From Candidatus Gastranaerophilales bacterium (lineage in GTDB: Bacteria; Cyanobacteriota; Vampirovibrionia; Gastranaerophilales; Gastranaerophilaceae), in assembly GCA_947588745.1 (NCBI GenBank), contig CANPYW010000012.1:1-55339 (forward strand): a stretch of DNA of 55,339 nt. The letters run 5' to 3'. A program made the translations under genes and the position numbers. The notes beneath the pieces are model-generated. The model searched no databases, had not been told where the DNA came from, and saw only the letters and a list, made by a program, of their open reading frames with translations. Shown piece after piece: positions 36,233 through 45,134 of the stretch (position 1 is the first letter of the stretch; every line of letters begins with the position of its first letter).

Positions 36233-36777
36233 AAAAAGCTGTAATAATTATCATTATTGCAATAATATTCCAATGCGGAGCAAAAGCGGATGAAACCATA
36301 AAAGCCGAAAATAATGCGTATCTTCATAACAATAAAGGTCTGCTGTATTTAAAAGAAGAATATTACTTCGGTGCAATAAAAGAATTTGAAATGGCAATAG
36401 ATTTACTGCCAAACGAACAGGCGAGTGCAACGTTTTATGTGAATTTGGGAACAACGTACGAAAAAATAGGATACCCCGAGTTGGCACGACCATGTTTTGA
36501 AAAGGCAGTAAGTATAAACGTATTAAATTTTGATTATTATAAAAAGCTTGCAGAGAATTATAAAAAATTATCATTGGTTGACGAAAAACTAAACGCATAT
36601 TATAACGACACCACATCACCGCTAAACGATGTAATGACAGGACTTTTATATATTCAAAAAGGTGAAATCGAAACCGGAATAATTGTTTTAGATGATTTTT
36701 GCAATAAAGAACCCAATCTGATAATAACAGAGGGGATAAAAGAATATTTAAAAAACATAACAAAGGAAAAACTATAA
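36223..36777 (+). CDS. Exported TPR protein
   Basis: 184 residues starting at TTG, with AAGAAGG 8-9 nt upstream, inside the end of the MBL gene. The N-terminus, LKKAVIIIIIAIIFQCGAKADE, is a signal peptide; the Cys (FQCGA) could make it a lipoprotein. Tetratricopeptide repeats follow (YLHNNKGLLYLKEEYYFGAIKEFEMAIDLLP, FYVNLGTTYEKIGYPELARPCFEKAVSI). It is likely a scaffold in the envelope; the partner is unknown. Confidence 0.75.
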   Translation: MSLKKAVIIIIIAIIFQCGAKADETIKAENNAYLHNNKGLLYLKEEYYFGAIKEFEMAIDLLPNEQASATFYVNLGTTYEKIGYPELARPCFEKAVSINVLNFDYYKKLAENYKKLSLVDEKLNAYYNDTTSPLNDVMTGLLYIQKGEIETGIIVLDDFCNKEPNLIITEGIKEYLKNITKEKL

Positions 36778-36818
36778 AAAAGAAAATATTAATTGTATAA
36801 TTTTCATAGAGGGAGTAA

Positions 36819-37670
36819 ATGAAAACGTACATAAAAGATTTATTATTTTTAACAATAGGTGCATTGATATACGCATTCGCAATTGAGGGATTTTTAGTTC
36901 CCAGCCAGATAATTGACGGCGGGATAACCGGTATATCAATGATATTAAACAAATTGACGACTACGCCGTTAGGTATTTATATCATATTGATAAATCTGCC
37001 GTTTATAATTCTTGCGATGAAAAAATTAGGTAAAAGATTTGTTATAGCAACATTATATTCGATAATAATATTTGCATTCGGAGTAACCGTATTTGGCAGA
37101 TGTTTGCATGGACATTGTGTAATAGACAATTTAGAATTGTTTTTGGCTGCAATATTCGGTGGATTAATATTGGGAACGGGCGTAGGGCTTGTAATAAGGA
37201 ACGGTGCTTCACTCGACGGAACGGAAATTATGGCAATATATGCAACAAAAAAGATACCGTTTTCCGTCGGCGAAATAATAATGTTCATAAACGTATTTAT
37301 ATTTACGATTGCAGGGTTTGTATACGACTGGCAGCACGCTTTATATTCGATAGTCACATACTTTGTGGCATATAAAACAATGGATGTTGTAATCGAAGGT
37401 TTAAACGAGTCAAAATCCGTATTTGTCATAACCGATTATTCAAGCGAAATCGGAACGGACATAATGGAAAAAATGGATGTAAGCGTAACGTATATAGATG
37501 CACAAGGCGGGTACAGCGGTGCAAAAAAGAGAATTGTATATTGTGTCATTTCACGTATACAGGTTCAAAAATTAAAAGAAATAATAAAAAATATTGACCC
37601 GAGAGCTTTTATAGCGATAGAAAATGTATATGAAGTAGAGGGTGTAAGAATAAAAAAACGAAAAGTATAA
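36819..37670 (+). CDS. YitT-family membrane protein
   Basis: 283 residues. About five hydrophobic helices fill residues 5-190, with GALIYAFAIEGFLVPSQIIDGGITGISM and GGLILGTGVGLVIRNGASLDGTEIMA typical of the YitT (DUF161) family. A soluble C-terminal DUF2179 domain follows (about 205-283, YIDAQGGYSGAKKRIVYCVISRIQVQKLKEII). The family is probably a transporter with a cytoplasmic regulatory domain; its substrate is not known. Confidence 0.92.
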   Translation: MKTYIKDLLFLTIGALIYAFAIEGFLVPSQIIDGGITGISMILNKLTTTPLGIYIILINLPFIILAMKKLGKRFVIATLYSIIIFAFGVTVFGRCLHGHCVIDNLELFLAAIFGGLILGTGVGLVIRNGASLDGTEIMAIYATKKIPFSVGEIIMFINVFIFTIAGFVYDWQHALYSIVTYFVAYKTMDVVIEGLNESKSVFVITDYSSEIGTDIMEKMDVSVTYIDAQGGYSGAKKRIVYCVISRIQVQKLKEIIKNIDPRAFIAIENVYEVEGVRIKKRKV

Positions 37671-37739
37671 AATTATTTTGTAAATTTAATATCTTTGAGT
37701 TAAATTTTATATAAAGAAGTGAGAAAATAAGGAAAAAAT

Positions 37740-39518
37740 ATGTTAACGGCTACATCAATGAAAACGCATGGCTGCGGAGAAATAACAAGGAATGAAATAG
37801 GTAAAGAAGTAAAAATAGCAGGCTGGGTATCAGCAGTTAGAGATTTAGGCGGAATAATCTTTGTAGAAGTGAGAGATAAATCGGGATTGTTTCAATTGGT
37901 ATCCGACCCGAAAAAGAACCCTCAGGTATATGATAAATTCCAAAAACTGAGAGATGAATATGTAATAAAAGCAAGCGGTATCGTCACAATAAGACCGGAA
38001 GAAACCTACAACGATAAATTACCTACGGGCGAAATAGAAATTTATCCCGACACATTAGAAATATTATCGACCTCGGCAGTATTGCCGTTCCCGTTAAATG
38101 CGGATGATGTAAGCGAAGATATCAGATTAAAATATCGTTATCTTGATTTAAGACAGGAAAAAGTTCTTAATTGCTTAAAATTAAGACACGAAATTGTTAA
38201 AACAATCAGAAACTACTTAAACGAACATAATTTTATGGAAGTGGAAACTCCGATATTAATTAAAACAACACCTGAAGGTGCAAGAGATTATCTTGTTCCG
38301 AGCAGAGTACAGCCCGGCAAGTTTTACGCATTACCGCAATCACCTCAAATTTTTAAACAATTACTTATGGTTGGCGGAATAGAAAGATATTATCAGATAG
38401 CTAAATGTTTTAGAGATGAAGATTTAAGAGCGGACAGACAACCCGAATTTACTCAGGTAGATATGGAAATGTCTTTCGTTGAACAGCAAGACATCATGAA
38501 TATGGTTGAAGGGTTATTGAAACAGGTTTTCAGACTTGTAGGTTATGAAACCCCCGATAAATTGCCGGTAATGACATATAAAGAAGCTATGGATAAATAC
38601 GGAAGCGACCGCCCTGATTTGCGTTTCGGGCTTGAGTTGTGCGATATCGGCGATATAATTATGCAGTCTAATTTTGAGATAATCAAAGACACATTGAAAA
38701 AAGGCGGAATTGTAAGAGCAATAAAAATTCCGGGTATTGCAAATTATTCAAGAAAAGAAATGGATGATTTAACGAAATTAGCCGTTTCATTCGGTGCAAA
38801 AGCACTTGCAAACATAATGTACCTGGAAGACGGAACGGCAAAATCACCCGTATTAAAGTTTTTGACTGAAGAACAGGCAAAGCAAATACAAGACAGAATG
38901 CAGGCAAAAGCAGGCGATGTTATATTCTTTGTTGCGGATAAACCAAAAATTACTTATGATGTAATGGGAAGATTTAGATTATACTTTGGCGAGCGTTTGG
39001 GCTTAATTGCCCCCGATGCACACGCTTTATTATGGGTTGTGGATTTCCCGATGTTTGAATATTCGGAAGAAGACCAAAGATACGTATCCGTACACCATCC
39101 GTTCACAATGCCGAATGCGGAAGATATCGATAAAATGGAAACTGACCCCGCAAATTGCCGTTCGATAGCTTATGATATTGTTTATAACGGTACGGAATTA
39201 GGTGGAGGAAGCGTAAGAATACATTCTTCCGAAATACAACAAAGAGTATTCAAAGCATTAGGTTTAAGCGATGAAGAAACAAACGAAAAATTCGGATTTA
39301 TGATAAATGCATTTAAGTACGGAACTCCTCCGCATGCCGGATTGGCATTAGGCTTAGACAGAGTAGTTGCAATGCTTGCAAAAACCTCTTCAATAAGAGA
39401 TGTAATAGCATTCCCGAAGAACTCGGCAGCAAAATGTCTGATGACGGATGCCCCCGCAATGGCGAGTGAAGAACAAATGCGAGAATTACATTTAAGATTA
39501 ACAACAAAAGTTAATTAG
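37740..39518 (+). CDS. aspS: Aspartyl-tRNA synthetase (bacterial type)
   Basis: 592 residues, the bacterial length with a GAD insertion domain (about 300-420). The N-terminal OB fold is WVSAVRDLGGIIFVEVRDKSGLFQLV; motif 2 is RYYQIAKCFRDEDLRADRQPEFTQVDMEMS; motif 3 is AGLALGLDRVVAMLAKTSSIRDVIAFPKN. AAGGA lies upstream of the ATG at 37740. Since asnS is also present, a discriminating form is likely. Confidence 0.96.
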   Translation: MLTATSMKTHGCGEITRNEIGKEVKIAGWVSAVRDLGGIIFVEVRDKSGLFQLVSDPKKNPQVYDKFQKLRDEYVIKASGIVTIRPEETYNDKLPTGEIEIYPDTLEILSTSAVLPFPLNADDVSEDIRLKYRYLDLRQEKVLNCLKLRHEIVKTIRNYLNEHNFMEVETPILIKTTPEGARDYLVPSRVQPGKFYALPQSPQIFKQLLMVGGIERYYQIAKCFRDEDLRADRQPEFTQVDMEMSFVEQQDIMNMVEGLLKQVFRLVGYETPDKLPVMTYKEAMDKYGSDRPDLRFGLELCDIGDIIMQSNFEIIKDTLKKGGIVRAIKIPGIANYSRKEMDDLTKLAVSFGAKALANIMYLEDGTAKSPVLKFLTEEQAKQIQDRMQAKAGDVIFFVADKPKITYDVMGRFRLYFGERLGLIAPDAHALLWVVDFPMFEYSEEDQRYVSVHHPFTMPNAEDIDKMETDPANCRSIAYDIVYNGTELGGGSVRIHSSEIQQRVFKALGLSDEETNEKFGFMINAFKYGTPPHAGLALGLDRVVAMLAKTSSIRDVIAFPKNSAAKCLMTDAPAMASEEQMRELHLRLTTKVN

Positions 39519-39528
39519 GTTTAATACA

Positions 39529-39563
39529 AAAGGCTCGGTTTTTTAACAAAAACTTGAGCCTTT
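39529..39563 (+). terminator. Possible terminator between aspS and dnaA
   Basis: AAAGGCTC (39529-39536) pairs with GAGCCTTT (39556-39563), and a T-run/A-run extends the stem inward. There is no long T-run after it on the plus strand, so the call is moderate. Confidence 0.5.
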
Positions 39564-39576
39564 AATAAAAAATTGA

Positions 39577-39582
39577 TATAAT
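39577..39582 (+). promoter_or_regulatory. -10 box of dnaA
   Basis: TATAAT lies 11 nt before the dnaA ATG, giving a leader of about 5 nt. GGGA just before the ATG is too close to be a normal SD. Confidence 0.45.
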
Positions 39583-39593
39583 AAGCTTGGGAC

Positions 39594-41021
39594 ATGGAAG
39601 ACGAATTAATACAAAAAATTTGGGCAGATACGCTTGAAACGGTAAAGGATAAAATTCCTGAAATGACGTATAATACGTGGGTATTACCGTTAGTTCCTCA
39701 TTCATTGGAGGATAATTGTTTTTGTGCTTTAACCGGACACAATTTGGCCATACAGATATTACAAAAGAACCAAAAAGATATATCTTTGGCACTATCGCAA
39801 GTATGCGGAAAAGAGATATATTTTAAAGTAATATATGATGAAGAAACTCATAAACAAATAGAAAGTAAAAGACAAAAAACAAAAAAAGAAGAAGACAGTG
39901 AGTTTATAAAAGGGCTTGAAAACAGAATATCATCAAGATATGACGGCTTAAAACAAATGCAGTCACCCTGCAATTTGAATTTGAAATATAAATTCGATAA
40001 TTTTGTGGTCGGAGCAAGCAATAAATTTGCCTATGCGGTAGCAATGGCAGTGGCAAAAGACCCCGGACATCAGTATAACCCTTTATTTATCTACGGAGGT
40101 TCGGGGCTTGGAAAAACCCATTTACTGCAAGCAATCGGGCATGACATATTATTTCATAAATCCAAACTGAAAGTAAAATATGTAAAAGCGGAAGAATTCA
40201 TTAACGATTTAATAAATTCATTGGCATTGGGAATGGATAAAACGAATGTCAAAAAAAGCAGAAATAATAATAAGATGAATGAATTCAGAAACAAATACAG
40301 AAATACGGATGTTCTGCTTATTGATGATATACAATTAATAGAGGGGAAACCCCGTACGGAAGAGGAGATGTTTAATACATTTGAAAGCCTTCATAATGCG
40401 GGGAAACAGATAGTATTTACATCCGACAGACCCCCCGAAAAATTTGAAAATACGCCGGACAGATTAAAAACAAGATTTCAAATGGGATTGCTTGCGGATA
40501 TTCAAGTGCCTGATTTGGAAACAAGAATGGCAATATTAACAAAGCTTTCGAACGATAATAATATAAAAATGCCTAATGATGTAATAGAGTTTGTTGCAAG
40601 CGTATACAATAAAAACGTAAGAGAGCTTGAGGGTGCATTTAATACGATAAGTGCTTATGCTTCGATTAACGAATTGCCCGTAACGATTGAAACGGTAAAA
40701 AAGATAATAGGATATAGCGAAAAAAAGAATACAATATCAATACAAAATATCATTGATACTGTATCACAATTTTACAATACAACGCAGGAAGATATAAAGA
40801 GTACAAACAGAATTGCCAAAACAGCTTATGCAAGGCAGGTGGCAATATATCTGGCAAAAGAATTGACGAATGAGAGCTACCCGTCAATAGGTGAATATTT
40901 TAACAGAAAACATACAACAATAATTTATTCACATCAAAAAGTCAAAACAGACATAGCTGTTGACAGGCATTTAGCAAAAGATGTAACAGAATTGACCGAA
41001 AAAATAAATAATTCGTTATAA
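39594..41021 (+). CDS. dnaA: Chromosomal replication initiator DnaA
   Basis: 475 residues. Domain I (about 1-80) has the usual IWADTLETVKDKIPEMTYNTWV. The AAA+ core has GGSGLGKT (168-175) and LLIDDIQLI (241-249). The C-terminal DNA-binding helix-turn-helix contains YPSIGEYFNRKHTTIIYSHQKV, close to the family signature with Arg-Lys-His. There is a Lys/Asn-rich insertion at about 211-229 (ALGMDKTNVKKSRNNNKMN). dnaN is not next to it and no cluster of DnaA boxes is seen nearby, so the origin is probably elsewhere. Confidence 0.95.
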   Translation: MEDELIQKIWADTLETVKDKIPEMTYNTWVLPLVPHSLEDNCFCALTGHNLAIQILQKNQKDISLALSQVCGKEIYFKVIYDEETHKQIESKRQKTKKEEDSEFIKGLENRISSRYDGLKQMQSPCNLNLKYKFDNFVVGASNKFAYAVAMAVAKDPGHQYNPLFIYGGSGLGKTHLLQAIGHDILFHKSKLKVKYVKAEEFINDLINSLALGMDKTNVKKSRNNNKMNEFRNKYRNTDVLLIDDIQLIEGKPRTEEEMFNTFESLHNAGKQIVFTSDRPPEKFENTPDRLKTRFQMGLLADIQVPDLETRMAILTKLSNDNNIKMPNDVIEFVASVYNKNVRELEGAFNTISAYASINELPVTIETVKKIIGYSEKKNTISIQNIIDTVSQFYNTTQEDIKSTNRIAKTAYARQVAIYLAKELTNESYPSIGEYFNRKHTTIIYSHQKVKTDIAVDRHLAKDVTELTEKINNSL

Positions 41022-41092
41022 AACCTTATATAATTACAAAATGAATGTTATGTGGTAAAATTAACCTGTATAGTGTTTAAAGGATATATATT

Positions 41093-42460
41093 TTGTTCGA
41101 AAAATTTACCGAAAAAGCAATAGATATAGTAAAAGCGGCACAGATATACGCAATAGAATACAATCATGAGAAAATTTACCCCGAACATTTGTTGCTGGCA
41201 CTTTTAAATGATACAAACAGTATCATAGTTAAAATGTTTTCGATATACAAAATAGATATTATTGAAATTAAGAATGAAATAGAAAATATATTAAATAAAA
41301 GAGCAATAGTTAAACCCGTAGAATTTGTAGTATTCAGCGACTCATCAAAAGAAATATTTGATAAAACACTAAAAATAGCACAATATTTGGGTGGAAGCTA
41401 TGTAAAGCCCGAACATATATTTCTTGCGATATGGGATATGCCTAAACTTGAACTGACACAAGTATTAAAAGAAAAAAACATTGATGTGGATAAAATGAAA
41501 TCTATGTTTTACAATGTATTATCGGCAAAAACCAAGAGAATTAAACATCCGGAAATTATAGAGAAAAGGAAAAGAAAAGACAGCAGCGAAAACATATTTG
41601 AGTTGATTGAAAGTTCCGACAGTGCAAAAATTTTTGACAGAGCAATAGCAAAATTATCCACCTCCAATTATGAAATATTGGGAACAGAGCAGATAATGCA
41701 GTCAATATTGGATGATTCCGGCTCGAATGCTTCGAAAATACTCGGCGAAATGGGTGTAACGGCAGAAATATTTGCCGCCAAATTGGAAGAAATATCATCA
41801 AGACAAGCTGAATTTGATGATAAACAGATAATTTTCACTCCTCACGCATTAAAAACCTTAATAAACGCACTGGATATAGTAAGAGAAGAAGGAACGGCTT
41901 CAATTTTGCCCGAGCATATTATATTGGGTTTATTAAAAGCAAAACAGGGAATTGCATACAATATTTTAAAAGAGCTTAATATAAACGAATATTTGCTTGA
42001 AGAAAAGATATTACAACCGATAGAAAAAGAGAAAAATGAAACATTATATATAATGCGTTTAGCCAAACAAGAGGCAAGACGAATAGGTAATAATGTTGTA
42101 GGAAGCGAATTAATACTTTTGGGCATTGTGCTTGAAGCGAATTCAATGGCGGCAAGGGTTTTGAAAGACCTCGGCGTAATTGTAAAAGATGCAAGAGAAG
42201 TAATAGAAGAATTAATAGGAATATGTGACGAATATCAGAATAATGAAATAACATTCAGCCAAAGGGCAAAACTGATATTGGAAGATGCCTGGAATATAGC
42301 AAAATCACAGAATAAAACAAAAACAACCGCTGATGATTTACTCATTGCAATATGTAATCAGCCGAATTCGCTGGCAATGAAAGCATTAAGCAGATTGGGA
42401 GTAGATGAACTTGAAATCAGACAGGGAATCAGGAACAAACTTGAAGCAAGCAGAGTTTGA
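41093..42460 (+). CDS. Clp-N repeat protein without ATPase domain
   Basis: 455 residues starting at TTG, with AAAGGAT upstream. It is made of six Clp-N motifs, that is, three Clp N-terminal domains in tandem. The EH[LI]xLAL-type helix ends recur at residues 31, 107, 199, 274, 339 and 414, e.g. YPEHLLLALLND and LPEHIILGLLKA. No AAA+ Walker motifs follow, unlike ClpA, ClpB and ClpC. Stand-alone Clp-N proteins in plastids and cyanobacteria (ClpT-like) bind the Clp core, so this may be an adaptor or substrate-receptor. Repeat 3 and repeat 5 are degenerate. It overlaps the next gene by 20 nt. Confidence 0.8.
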   Translation: MFEKFTEKAIDIVKAAQIYAIEYNHEKIYPEHLLLALLNDTNSIIVKMFSIYKIDIIEIKNEIENILNKRAIVKPVEFVVFSDSSKEIFDKTLKIAQYLGGSYVKPEHIFLAIWDMPKLELTQVLKEKNIDVDKMKSMFYNVLSAKTKRIKHPEIIEKRKRKDSSENIFELIESSDSAKIFDRAIAKLSTSNYEILGTEQIMQSILDDSGSNASKILGEMGVTAEIFAAKLEEISSRQAEFDDKQIIFTPHALKTLINALDIVREEGTASILPEHIILGLLKAKQGIAYNILKELNINEYLLEEKILQPIEKEKNETLYIMRLAKQEARRIGNNVVGSELILLGIVLEANSMAARVLKDLGVIVKDAREVIEELIGICDEYQNNEITFSQRAKLILEDAWNIAKSQNKTKTTADDLLIAICNQPNSLAMKALSRLGVDELEIRQGIRNKLEASRV

Positions 42461-44264
42461 ATTGCTTGCTCCGGCAAACAATAAAGAAATCGCAATCAAA
42501 GCAATAAAAGCAGGAGCAGATGCCGTATATATGGGATATTCAAAATACGGAGCAAGAGCTTCAGCCGGAAATTCTCTGGAAGATATAATCGATACAATCG
42601 AATTTGCACATCAATTCAGGGTAAAAGTATATATAACAATTAATACCATTTTAAAAGACGAAGAGTTAAATCAGGCAGAAAAATTAATCCGAAAACTGTA
42701 TAAAATTAAAGCGGACGGGATAATTATACAAGATATGGGGCTTTTGGAATGCAATCTGCCACCGATTAGAATTAGTGCAAGTACGCAATGTCACAATAAC
42801 ACACCGGAAAAAATTAAATTTTTACAGGCAACCGGATTTAACAGAGTAATTTTACCGAGAGAAATAACACTTGATGAGATAAAAGAAATCAAAGCTCAAA
42901 CGGATATAGAACTTGAATGTTTTATACACGGGGCATTATGCGTATCATATTCGGGGCAATGTTATTTGAGTCAAATAATAGGAGGGAGAAGTGCCAATCG
43001 GGGCGAATGTGCTCAGCCTTGCCGAAAAAAGTATTCACTAAAAGATGCAAACGGTGAATATATAGTTAAAAACAAATATTTGTTAAGTTTAAAAGACTTA
43101 AATCTCTCAAACAGAGCGGAAGAGCTAATAAAATCCGGAATAACATCATTTAAAATAGAAGGCAGACTAAAAAATGAAAGTTATGTAATTAACACAACAG
43201 CTTATTACAGAAAACTGACAGACAAAATTCTTAAAGATAATCATTTAAAAAGAAGCTCTCAAGGGAAAATATTTTACGATTTTGAAGCCGATACGTCAAA
43301 AACATTCAATCGGGGATATACGGAATTTAATATAACCGGAAAAAAGAAAGAACTTTCAACATTCAATTACACCTCATCTTTGGGTGAATATGCGGGCATG
43401 GTAAGTGAAGTAAAAAAGAATTATTTCAAGATTAATTCAAATGTGCTGAATAACGGCGACGGGATTTGTTTTTTTACGGATGATGAACTATACGGCACAA
43501 ATATTAACAGAACCGAAGGTAATATAATTTTCCCGAAAGAAATAAAGGGAATTAAACAGGGAATAAAAATATACAGAAATTACAATAAAAACTTTGAAGA
43601 ACAAATTAAAAATTCAAACCTGACAAGAAAAATTACTTTGACATTAAGGGTGAGAGAAACCGATAACGGTTATTTGTTCTTTTTGGAAGATGAAGAAAAA
43701 AATTGTGCATGCCACATTGAGAGCAAGAAATATGAAACAGCAATAAACCCCGAAAAAGCTCTCCAAACACTGGAAACTCAAATTAAAAAATGCGGAAATA
43801 CAATTTTTTCAATAGAAAATACGGATATCAAACTTAACAAAATTCCGTTCATAAAAGTATCAAGAATTAACGAAATCAGAAGAATTCTTATTGAAAAAAC
43901 AGAAAAAATAAGAAAAAAGAATTATAAATATAAAGAGAGATTAACCCCGATAAATACGGTTATTTATCCAGAAAAAGAACTAAATTACAAATCAAATATA
44001 TATAATAAAAAAGCGGAAGAATTTTATAAAAAACGAGGCTGCATAATAAAAGAAAGAGCCTTGGAAGAACAAAAAAGCCCAAAAACAGGCATTGATATAA
44101 TGACATCAAAATACTGCATAAAAAACCAGCTGAAATTATGTCCGAAACAAAATGGTATAAAAAAATACCCCGAACCCTTTATTCTAAAGGACGAATTCAA
44201 CAAGGAATACCTTGTTGAATTCAATTGTAAGGATTGTGTTATGAAAATAAAAAAGAAGGATTAA
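42441..44264 (+). CDS. Peptidase U32-family RNA hydroxylase-like protein
   Basis: 607 residues. Conserved blocks are ELLAPANNKEIAIKAIKAGADAVYMG, SGQCYLSQIIGGRSANRGECAQPCR and FKIEGRLKNESYV. The length and the cysteine-rich middle fit the U32/DUF3656 type such as RlhA, which hydroxylates 23S rRNA, rather than a true protease. The longer frame begins at 42405, but a TTG at 42441 with AGGAA 5 nt upstream gives the family start. The C-terminal tail ends with a CKDC motif (FNCKDCVMKI). Confidence 0.85.
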   Translation: MKQAEFELLAPANNKEIAIKAIKAGADAVYMGYSKYGARASAGNSLEDIIDTIEFAHQFRVKVYITINTILKDEELNQAEKLIRKLYKIKADGIIIQDMGLLECNLPPIRISASTQCHNNTPEKIKFLQATGFNRVILPREITLDEIKEIKAQTDIELECFIHGALCVSYSGQCYLSQIIGGRSANRGECAQPCRKKYSLKDANGEYIVKNKYLLSLKDLNLSNRAEELIKSGITSFKIEGRLKNESYVINTTAYYRKLTDKILKDNHLKRSSQGKIFYDFEADTSKTFNRGYTEFNITGKKKELSTFNYTSSLGEYAGMVSEVKKNYFKINSNVLNNGDGICFFTDDELYGTNINRTEGNIIFPKEIKGIKQGIKIYRNYNKNFEEQIKNSNLTRKITLTLRVRETDNGYLFFLEDEEKNCACHIESKKYETAINPEKALQTLETQIKKCGNTIFSIENTDIKLNKIPFIKVSRINEIRRILIEKTEKIRKKNYKYKERLTPINTVIYPEKELNYKSNIYNKKAEEFYKKRGCIIKERALEEQKSPKTGIDIMTSKYCIKNQLKLCPKQNGIKKYPEPFILKDEFNKEYLVEFNCKDCVMKIKKKD

Positions 44265-44845
44265 GATCTTTTTAAAGAAGAATAAGCGGGATTATTGGCT
44301 ATTAAGTTTTCAATAGAAGTCATTTGATTACCGTCTTTAGCATATAATTTTGATAAATAGTTTAATCTTTTAACCAATTTTGAATCACTGACTTTTAAAG
44401 CGGGATTATATTGAGTAAATGCAACCCATGTTTGAACTTCCGTAGTCCAGGCTTTAACTTCTTCTTCATAAGTTTTGGTATTTTGATGATGAACACTTTC
44501 GTGAGCAATTAAACAAGCGATTGCTTCAACCGGTGCCGTTTTATAATTAGAACTTATTAAAATTACCAATCTTCCGTCTTTAGTTTTAGAAGTAACGGCT
44601 TCACAAGTACCAAAACCTAAAACAGCTAAATCTCTAAACATAATCTTTATAGGTTGATTTGTAGAATTTTGACCTTGAATAACATCTAAAACTTTTCTGT
44701 TATTCATATCTTCCAATTTGTTTAAAGCAGCCTGTAAAACAGGTTGTTTTGTATTAGCACTGAAATCAGCAGCTAATGATATATTTGAAAAACTCATTAA
44801 AACAAATGCACTAAAAAGCACAACTAATTTACTCATAAATTTCAT
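44261..44845 (-). CDS. Exported HESVH-motif (zincin-like) protein
   Basis: 194 residues with a clear signal peptide (MKFMSKLVVLFSAFVLMSFSNISLAAD). Residues 110-140 read ACLIAHESVHHQNTKTYEEE..., a HExxH zinc motif (H115, E116, H119) with acidic residues 127-129 that could be the third ligand as in gluzincins. The rest is not recognised. A similar HESVH segment occurs in the neighbouring divergent gene at 45135. It ends 4 nt inside the U32 gene. Protease activity is inferred only. Confidence 0.7.
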   Translation of the reverse strand: MKFMSKLVVLFSAFVLMSFSNISLAADFSANTKQPVLQAALNKLEDMNNRKVLDVIQGQNSTNQPIKIMFRDLAVLGFGTCEAVTSKTKDGRLVILISSNYKTAPVEAIACLIAHESVHHQNTKTYEEEVKAWTTEVQTWVAFTQYNPALKVSDSKLVKRLNYLSKLYAKDGNQMTSIENLIANNPAYSSLKRS

Positions 44846-45134
44846 AACAGGGAATCCTTCGAGAACAACTATATTAACTATCTTTTACGTTTCCGTTAAT
44901 TTTTTATTAACCTAACACTTTTTTTATCGGAATATAGATTTTCAAACTTTAGCTTTTTTTGAATAATATAAAAAATTTTGTAACATTTCTTAAAATTTTG
45001 CGGAATAAAACATTGAAAACTTCCTGTTGACAATAATTTTGATATTTTAGAAATATAAAGAAATGTTTCCGTTTCAAAAAAAATTGTCAATTTTTATTTT
45101 TTGGAACATTTAGTAATAAAAAAGGAGTATTGTT

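Noticed and set aside
36254-36952. 232-codon minus-strand frame over the TPR and YitT genes
   Set aside because: It overlaps two genes with clear family matches on the plus strand and has no recognisable motif.
39519-39593. Replication origin next to dnaA
   Set aside because: Only 75 nt are available, filled by a hairpin and a promoter, and no DnaA-box cluster was seen.
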